NCBI RefSeq assembly: GCF_051175385.1
Contig: NZ_CP195106.1
Coordinates: 496,001-560,000 of the forward strand
DNA from: Tundrisphaera lichenicola
GTDB taxonomy: Bacteria > Planctomycetota > Planctomycetia > Isosphaerales > Isosphaeraceae
Length of the DNA stretch: 64,000 nucleotides
Direction of reading: 5' to 3'
The notes beneath the pieces were generated by a model, which was given only the letters and a program-made list of their open reading frames with translations, was not told the origin of the DNA and searched no databases. Shown piece after piece: positions 58,754 to 64,000 of this stretch; position 1 is the first letter of the stretch, and each line of letters opens with the position of its first letter. The position numbers were made by a program, and so were the translations under genes.

Positions 58754-59485
58754 ATGCCGGACCCCTCGCCGAATCCCGTCGACCTGGCCGCCAGCCCTTC
58801 GTCGTCGATCCTCCTGATCGACGACGATACCGAGCTGGGCCAGGCGATGCGCGAATACTTCGCCCGTCGTCAGATCCGCCTGGAAGCGGTGGATGACCCC
58901 CGTCGAGGTCTGGCCCGGGCCCTGGCGGGCGGGCATGATCTGATACTCCTGGATGTGATGATGCCGGGCCTGGACGGGTTCGAGGTCCTCCGACTGCTCC
59001 GCCGACAGAGTTCGGTGCCGGTGATCTTCCTGACGGCCCGGACCGCGCAGGTCGACCGGGTGACGGGGCTGGACGCCGGGGCCGACGACTACCTGCCCAA
59101 GCCGTTCGGCCCCGAGGAACTCCTGGCCCGGATCCGCGCGGTCCTCCGGAGGTCGGGCCGAGGGCCGGGGGCCGTCGACCTGATCGAGGTCGGAGGGGTC
59201 ACGGTGGCCCCGTCGTCGCGCGATGCCCGGGTCGATGGCGTCTCGCTCTCGCTCACCTCGATCGAGTTCGACATCCTGGAGATGCTGGCCCGGTCCGCCG
59301 GCCGGATCGTGACCCGCGACGAACTGACCGCGGCGCTCTATCGCCGACGCGCCACCCCGTTCGATCGGGCTATCGATATGCATGTGAGCAACCTCCGGAA
59401 GAAGCTCGGCGATCGGGGCGACCTGATCCGGACGGTCCGGGGCGTCGGCTACCTGTTCCGGGTCGATCCCGGCGGCACGCCATGA
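58754..59485 (+). CDS. OmpR/CpxR-type response regulator
   Basis: The 243-residue protein has a receiver domain (residues about 17-130) with LLIDDDTELG, the phospho-acceptor Asp67 in LLDVMMPGLDG, TAR and a Lys in LPKPFGP, and a winged-helix DNA-binding domain (about 150-238) with SLTSIEFDILEMLARSAGRI and VRGVGYLF. It should control transcription on phosphorylation by the kinase encoded next, whose start overlaps its stop as ATGA. It begins three bases after the acyltransferase stop, so it likely belongs to the same transcript. No recognition site was identified. Confidence 0.93.
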   Translation: MPDPSPNPVDLAASPSSSILLIDDDTELGQAMREYFARRQIRLEAVDDPRRGLARALAGGHDLILLDVMMPGLDGFEVLRLLRRQSSVPVIFLTARTAQVDRVTGLDAGADDYLPKPFGPEELLARIRAVLRRSGRGPGAVDLIEVGGVTVAPSSRDARVDGVSLSLTSIEFDILEMLARSAGRIVTRDELTAALYRRRATPFDRAIDMHVSNLRKKLGDRGDLIRTVRGVGYLFRVDPGGTP

Positions 59486-60810
59486 GGTCGATCCGGGCCA
59501 AGATCCTGCTCTGGTCGCTGGGGACCTTCGGGCTCTCGCTGATCGCCTTCGGGATGATCTCGAAATACCTGGCCAGGGAGGCCCCCGGGCCCGACAGCTT
59601 CTTCTTCAAGACCCTGGCGATGATCGACGAGGAGGTCTGCCGGGCCTATGAGGAAGGGGGGCGAGGGCGTCTGGCCGAGTTCATCAACCGGCTGGACGCC
59701 TACTACGGCGACGAGTACCACATGCTCGACGCCCGCGGACGCGACCTGGTCGACGGCCGGGATTGGTCTTCCTTGATCGCCCAATCGGGCCGCAGGCCAG
59801 GCCCCCCTCATCCCGTGGGCGGAGGGGTGCTGGTGAGCGCCCACCAGCTCCGAGGTGGTCGCTATCACCTGGTCGTGATGATCCGGCCGAGGTTCGATCC
59901 CAAGGGCATCCTCCCCTATTACGGCGCGGTGGTCCTGGTCATCGTCCTCCTGGGATACGCCCTGGCGGTCCACCTGGCGACGCCGCTCCGGAAGCTCCGA
60001 GGGGTGGTCGACCGCTTCGGCCAGGGCGAGCTCTCGGCGCGATCCGGTTCGAACCGTCGGGACGAGATCGGCGAACTCGCCCGCTCCTTCGACCGGATGG
60101 CCGGCCAGATCGAGAGCCTCCGCGCCTTCGAACGAAGGCTCTTGCAGGACGTCTCGCACGAACTCCGGTCGCCGCTGGCCCGGCTCGGCTTCAACCTGGA
60201 GCTGGCCCGGATGGACGAGGGGCGCGACGCGGCCTTCGAGCGGATCGGCCGAGACCTGGCCCGGCTCTCCTCGCTCGTCAACGAGCTATTACAACTCACC
60301 TGCGCAGAGGCCGAAGGGGACGCCTCGGCCCGTCGGTTCGAGCCGGTCCGGCTCGATGAGCTGCTCGGGTCCCTGGCCGAGGATTGCGGGGCGGAGGCAC
60401 TCGCGAAAGGATGCCGGATCGATGATCGGAACGAAGGCCCAGTCTCCCTCGAAGGCGACGGCGAGTTACTCCGTCGGGCCATCGAGAACCTGATCCGGAA
60501 CGCGATCCGCCACGCGCCCGAGGGCTCGGTCATCGACGTCGACCTCCGGACCTTCGCCGGTTTGGCCTCGATCACCGTTAGGGATCAGGGCCCCGGGGTC
60601 CCCGAGTCGGCGCTGGAGTCGATCTTCGACCCGTTCTTCCGCGTCGACGAGGCCCGGAGCCGATCCGACGGTGGGGCCGGCCTGGGCCTCTCGATCGCCC
60701 AGCGATCCGTCGAGATCCACGGCGGGCGGATCTTCGCCCGGAACGCCCGGCCCGGCCTGCTGGTGACGATCGAGTTGCCGATCAAATCAGTCCTGGACAC
60801 GCAGGGCTGA
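59482..60810 (+). CDS. CpxA-type sensor histidine kinase
   Basis: The 442-residue protein has a membrane helix (residues about 9-29), an outer sensor region of about 115 residues with no recognised family, a second helix (about 148-166), a HAMP region, a dimerisation domain with the phospho-acceptor His226 in DVSHELRSPLARLGF, and an ATPase domain with NAIRHAPEGS, DQGPGVP and GAGLGLSIAQ. It should sense an envelope signal and phosphorylate the adjacent regulator. The start overlaps the regulator stop. Its 3' end overlaps the convergent HD gene by 24 bases. Confidence 0.93.
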   Translation: MRSIRAKILLWSLGTFGLSLIAFGMISKYLAREAPGPDSFFFKTLAMIDEEVCRAYEEGGRGRLAEFINRLDAYYGDEYHMLDARGRDLVDGRDWSSLIAQSGRRPGPPHPVGGGVLVSAHQLRGGRYHLVVMIRPRFDPKGILPYYGAVVLVIVLLGYALAVHLATPLRKLRGVVDRFGQGELSARSGSNRRDEIGELARSFDRMAGQIESLRAFERRLLQDVSHELRSPLARLGFNLELARMDEGRDAAFERIGRDLARLSSLVNELLQLTCAEAEGDASARRFEPVRLDELLGSLAEDCGAEALAKGCRIDDRNEGPVSLEGDGELLRRAIENLIRNAIRHAPEGSVIDVDLRTFAGLASITVRDQGPGVPESALESIFDPFFRVDEARSRSDGGAGLGLSIAQRSVEIHGGRIFARNARPGLLVTIELPIKSVLDTQG

Positions 60811-61338
60811 TTCGATCCGGGCCCGGTAATGCTCGATCGGGGGGACGTCCAGCCCGACGACCTTGGCCGCGTCGTCCCAGCCCCGGAGCCGGACGGCCGA
60901 CCGATGGTGGGGGTCGGCCTCGAACCGGGCGACCTCGTCGGGCCCCATCGGCCCGCCTTGCAGTTTCAGGCTGAGCTTCGAGGCGGGAGAAAGCCCCTCG
61001 GCGTAGCCCGGATCGACGGCGCAGAGGTATCGCTTGGCCGCGACGTGCATCTCGATCGGCCGGATGACCTCGGGGCCGAAGTGGGGCGCCAGCCAGGCCG
61101 ATCCGGCTTGCTCGTGGCGGGCGTCGACCCCTTTCTGGGCGATGTCCTCGGGAAGATCGTCGATCATGTGGCCGAGGTCGTGCAGGAGCGCCGCGACCAC
61201 CAGCGAATCGGGCGACCCCTCGCGCTCGGCCAGGTGGGCGGCCTGGAGGGCGTGCTCCAGTTGAGAGACGGCCTCGCCGTAATACGCCTCGTCGCCCCGC
61301 GAGCCGAACGTCTCGATGATGGTGTCAACAACGCTCAT
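60787..61338 (-). CDS. HD-domain protein of the phosphonate-degradation (PhnZ-like) family
   Basis: The 183-residue product is an HD-fold protein with LEHALQAAHLAEREG, LLHDLGHMIDD, ARHEQAGSAWLAPHFG, HVAAKRYLCAVDPGYA and SLKLQGGPMGPDE. These match the HD-type oxygenases linked with 2-aminoethylphosphonate breakdown, which use a mixed-valent di-iron centre to split 1-hydroxy-2-aminoethylphosphonate. No PhnY partner or phosphonate transporter lies in the window, so the substrate is uncertain. The ATG at 61338 starts the conserved region; the frame is open to 61740 but that stretch is not protein-like. Confidence 0.78.
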   Translation of the reverse strand: MSVVDTIIETFGSRGDEAYYGEAVSQLEHALQAAHLAEREGSPDSLVVAALLHDLGHMIDDLPEDIAQKGVDARHEQAGSAWLAPHFGPEVIRPIEMHVAAKRYLCAVDPGYAEGLSPASKLSLKLQGGPMGPDEVARFEADPHHRSAVRLRGWDDAAKVVGLDVPPIEHYRARIESALRVQD

Positions 61339-61551
61339 CAGGCCCTGCCCTCGTCGACGATCCCGATCCTGGCCGACCCCGGGAGGTCCGGGCGACGGGT
61401 GCCCAGGATACCAGAGATCCCTTCGAAATTGAAATTTGAAGTAAATTAACCGTTGCTTTATTGCTGAATCTGGACCGAGGAAACGTCGCTTCCTCGATCT
61501 ATCCCATCTCCCGCAGGAGGAAGTAGTCTGTAATGTCATGTTGTAGTTATC

Positions 61552-62141
61552 ATGAATAAAACAAATATTGTAAATGCAAAAAATGATTTTTGTCGCCAGT
61601 TGCTGTGCATCCATATCCCGAACCGCTTCGACTTCGAGGGCATCTATGATTATGTTGTCGACGTGGCGGCCAATGGGGATCGATTCGTAGAGTTTAGGAG
61701 TTTTTTTTCGGCTGCTCGGCATGCTGCATGGGCGCTGCAATCCGCCCTTCCGGCAGGGCCATTCGCTTTGACTGCGTGGACGTTTGGGATGGTGAGGCTG
61801 GCAGGCGGAGGAAAGAAATCTGTCCGAGAAACCTCTGCTTGAGCGGTGTTGCGGAATTCGTCCACACGATCCACATGCGGACCAGTGAGGCCAAGGACCA
61901 ATTCGAGGAGCGGTCGCTAGCCTTCGTGTTCGTAGACGGAGCCCACTCCTACCAGGCGGTGATGGAGGATTTGCCCAATTACTATCCTAAGTTCCGGCCT
62001 GAGGTCATCCTGACGGGTCATGATTTCAGGCTAGAGGGCGTTAAACAAGCGGTGACTGAATTCTTACACCGCTCGCAGGTGACCCTCGTGCCGGGGACCA
62101 ATACGTGGGAATCCTGGTTGGTGGTCAAATCACCCGGATAA
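61552..62141 (+). pseudogene. class I SAM methyltransferase, frameshifted
   Basis: Two adjacent frames together give one methyltransferase of the Methyltransf_24 type. The first (from ATG 61552) reads NRFDFEGIYDYVVDVAANGD then FVEFRSFF; the second continues CSACCMGAAIRPSGRAIRFD, then LAFVFVDGAHSYQAVMEDLP and LTGHDFRLEGVKQAVTEF. The switch lies at the T8 run 61701-61708; removing two T or adding one restores a single frame and rebuilds the SAM-binding FVExGSxxG-like loop. It could be a sequencing error, a true pseudogene or slippage-dependent. The first 150 bases are visibly AT-rich compared with neighbours. Its target is unknown; such genes often accompany sugar or glycan modification. Confidence 0.65.
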
Positions 62142-62239
62142 GCAGAATAATAAATTGGGCTTGACATCGTCGGAGGCCAGGGAGGTAATGCCTCATAGGG
62201 CTAGGCAAATTTACCTGCACCTCCCTGGGAGTCTTCAAG

Positions 62240-63082
62240 ATGAAAGCACTCGGATCATTTTCCTTCTTCCTGATTTTTGGAACGTTGGTGTCCGGCGTGC
62301 AAGCCGAATTCCTCTACCAGGGAAGCTACTATATTCAGGGCGGGTCTTATCGTTCCGAGTCGAAATCGGATACGAAGCCCGTCACGATCGATGGTAGCCT
62401 GTTCGAATCGAATGGACAAATCACCCTCGATACTGTCCTATCTGGAAAGGCTGGCCCTTATGGCTTGGGTCTGAAACTCGACTTTCATGGGAACGACGGA
62501 GGTCTCTTCGGGGGCATTCACAAGGGAGGAATACTCGTCCAATCGTTCGACGCAGTACGATTAGTTGCCCGCACGCCAACAGTCATCGTGCTACCGAATA
62601 CGCAACTGTTCTTTAATGGAACTCTGACCGGCTATGAGGATAGTGATTCACGCTCATCCTTCAATCAACTTAACATGACCGTTGCAGTAATCAATAATTT
62701 CACAACATTAAATTTGCTGGGTCTAAAGGGGCCTCTTGGGGCCGTGGTCACAGGGAACGCCACCCTCGACAGCCAATTGCGAACGAGTTTTTCCATATCT
62801 GCGGGCCTCTCATTCGGACTTCAAAATTTTGAGCATGTCGTCGATGCAAGCCATACATTTGAATTGACCTCGATCACATTTGCGGATGGGACAACTCCAG
62901 AACAACTTGGCTATGATTTGGTCTTTGATTCCGGGCGAATCTCGCCAAACCTGAGATCAGTCCCTGAGCCATCCTCATTCATACTCCTCTCCCTTGGCTC
63001 TCTGGGATTGTATTTGGCAAAGGCAAAACGAACGACCAAAAGGCGTCTAGCTGCCCCTGAGACGAGAAGCAAAACTCATTGA
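62240..63082 (+). CDS. PEP-CTERM sorting-domain protein
   Basis: The 280-residue product has a signal peptide (LGSFSFFLIFGTLVSGVQA), a beta-rich secreted part, and a C-terminal VPEPSSFILLSLGSLGLYLA followed by a basic tail, the PEP-CTERM signal cut by exosortase. The middle part is not recognised. It is AT-richer than most genes here, like the neighbouring frameshifted methyltransferase. GGGAG lies upstream of the ATG. No exosortase gene is in the window. Confidence 0.8.
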   Translation: MKALGSFSFFLIFGTLVSGVQAEFLYQGSYYIQGGSYRSESKSDTKPVTIDGSLFESNGQITLDTVLSGKAGPYGLGLKLDFHGNDGGLFGGIHKGGILVQSFDAVRLVARTPTVIVLPNTQLFFNGTLTGYEDSDSRSSFNQLNMTVAVINNFTTLNLLGLKGPLGAVVTGNATLDSQLRTSFSISAGLSFGLQNFEHVVDASHTFELTSITFADGTTPEQLGYDLVFDSGRISPNLRSVPEPSSFILLSLGSLGLYLAKAKRTTKRRLAAPETRSKTH

Positions 63083-63275
63083 AGCGGTGTCGTACCCCGT
63101 CTTTCCAAGCCAACAGTAATCCCAGGAGGCTTCGTGGGCATGCTCCTCCCGCTCTGACTCATTGGCATCCTCATTCCAGTTTGGATTGTGGTAGTATTTC
63201 CCCGACTCTAGGAGAATCGGGCAGGCGGGGTACTCGGTATAAATCTCCAGGTAGGAACCCCCCTTCGAACGAGAA

Positions 63276-63305
63276 GGGGAGGCGGCTCGCGTGAGCCCCC
63301 TCCCC
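63276..63305. repeat. imperfect inverted repeat between convergent genes
   Basis: GGGGAGGCGGCTC and GAGCCCCCTCCCC pair with one mismatch around a 4-base loop. It lies 32 bases after the stop of the DUF1559 gene on its downstream side and may act as its terminator. Confidence 0.4.
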
Positions 63306-63337
63306 CGGGTGGATCGACGAGTCGGATCTCGGCCGGC

Positions 63338-64000
63338 TCAGTAGGAATCGGCGCTGATGACCTCGCCCCCGTTGGAGCTGGACAGGCCGCGCCAGACGAA
63401 GATGTTGACCGTGTTCTTGATGAACCGGACGCTCCCGTCGCACATCGCCACGTTGACACCGCCGGGGTGGCGGCTCCGGGCGGCGTAATACTTGTCGTTG
63501 GGGCTCAGCGTCAGGCAGATCAGGGGGGGGTTGAACTTGATGCTGTTGTTGCACCAGTCGTGGACGTCGGGGCTGCTGCTGTTGGGCCCGATGTTGGTGG
63601 TGAAGCCGGCGGCGTCGCCCCACTGGGTGAAGCCCCGGAGGTCGGAATTGGACTGCGACATGATCAGCTCGGAGGCCGCCATCGTGTTCGAGGTCCCGTC
63701 GGTGATGGACGCCATGCCGACCACGTTCCGGGTCGTCCGGCCGGGCGCATACTGGGGGCCGATGTCGATGTTCGGCGAGCCCATATCATAGAACGGGGCC
63801 CCCTGGAACGGGATCTGGACCGGGGTGACGCCGGCGGGGTAGTCCATCTGGCCGATGTTGGTCGTGCCCAGGTTCAGCACGTAGTTCCGGAACTTGCACT
63901 GGTACAGGACGCCATTCATCGTGGCCGTCACCGGGTTGTTGCCGTTGGTCCCCAGGTCGCTCGGGCAGAGGTACGTCGAGATCGTCGTGTTGGCGACGGT
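63338..64000 (-). CDS. DUF1559 domain protein, C-terminal part (5' end outside window)
   Basis: The visible 220 residues match the C-terminal half of DUF1559 proteins, a planctomycete family with pilin-like N-termini. Typical features are TYLCPSD, ASITDGTSNTMAASE, the H-x-G-G-x-N block RSRHPGGVNVAMCDGSVRFI and the ending VWRGLSSSNGGEVISADSY. The frame continues open to the last base, so the gene starts beyond the window; an in-frame GTG at 63931 is internal. The function of the family is not established; surface or fibre-forming roles have been suggested. Confidence 0.9.
   Translation of the reverse strand, partial: TVANTTISTYLCPSDLGTNGNNPVTATMNGVLYQCKFRNYVLNLGTTNIGQMDYPAGVTPVQIPFQGAPFYDMGSPNIDIGPQYAPGRTTRNVVGMASITDGTSNTMAASELIMSQSNSDLRGFTQWGDAAGFTTNIGPNSSSPDVHDWCNNSIKFNPPLICLTLSPNDKYYAARSRHPGGVNVAMCDGSVRFIKNTVNIFVWRGLSSSNGGEVISADSY

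Overview
The window is GC-rich bacterial chromosome, most likely from a planctomycete of the Isosphaeraceae type (inference). Supporting signs are a DUF1559 protein, three formylglycine sulfatases, an S46 peptidase, giant secreted beta-helix and PATR proteins with an N-terminal LE-x-R-x-x-x-A export motif, a PEP-CTERM protein, and dispersed GC-rich palindromes around gene ends. No rRNA, tRNA, CRISPR array, phage or insertion sequence was recognised. The genes read as stable chromosome with an accessory surface and secretion flavour.

Layout. 1-4800: 3' end of serS, a small membrane protein, mgtE, a creatininase-family hydrolase and a secreted beta-helix protein. 5084-10418: a sulfatase, a SnoaL-like protein and a two-domain alpha/beta hydrolase. 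10712-17155: a nucleoside-monophosphate kinase, an OPT transporter, an S46 peptidase and a glycosyltransferase interrupted in frame by an inverted pair of palindromic repeats. 17152-26295: a large secreted GH-like protein translationally coupled to that glycosyltransferase, an M28/QC-like peptidase, a DUF2135 protein coupled to Maf, larB overlapping nnrD, and small coiled-coil proteins. 26516-34678: a sodium/solute symporter, a serine hydrolase fused to a NamZ-type (DUF1343) muramidase domain, two more sulfatases and two small membrane proteins.

34715-49163: an SGNH hydrolase, then two giant divergent surface proteins (1054 and 3161 residues) facing away from a shared 597-bp region. The larger one has modules of about 2.1 kb with a nearly identical internal block. 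49671-53448: an APC permease coupled to a phosphatidylcholine-synthase-like enzyme, a secreted esterase, and a small protein with KPDAEAA repeats.

53834-60810: the most coherent unit, an apparent five-gene operon of GT39 transferase, polyprenyl-phosphate GT2, acyltransferase 3, response regulator and histidine kinase. The GT39 and acyltransferase proteins both carry Gly/Pro-rich inserts, and the acyltransferase insert holds a canonical EF-hand loop. I infer a regulated, possibly calcium-sensing, envelope-glycan decoration system. 60787-64000: a PhnZ-like HD protein, an AT-richer patch with a frameshifted methyltransferase and a PEP-CTERM protein, and the 3' part of a DUF1559 gene running off the window.

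All functional calls rest on motif and family recognition by eye; no database search was run.
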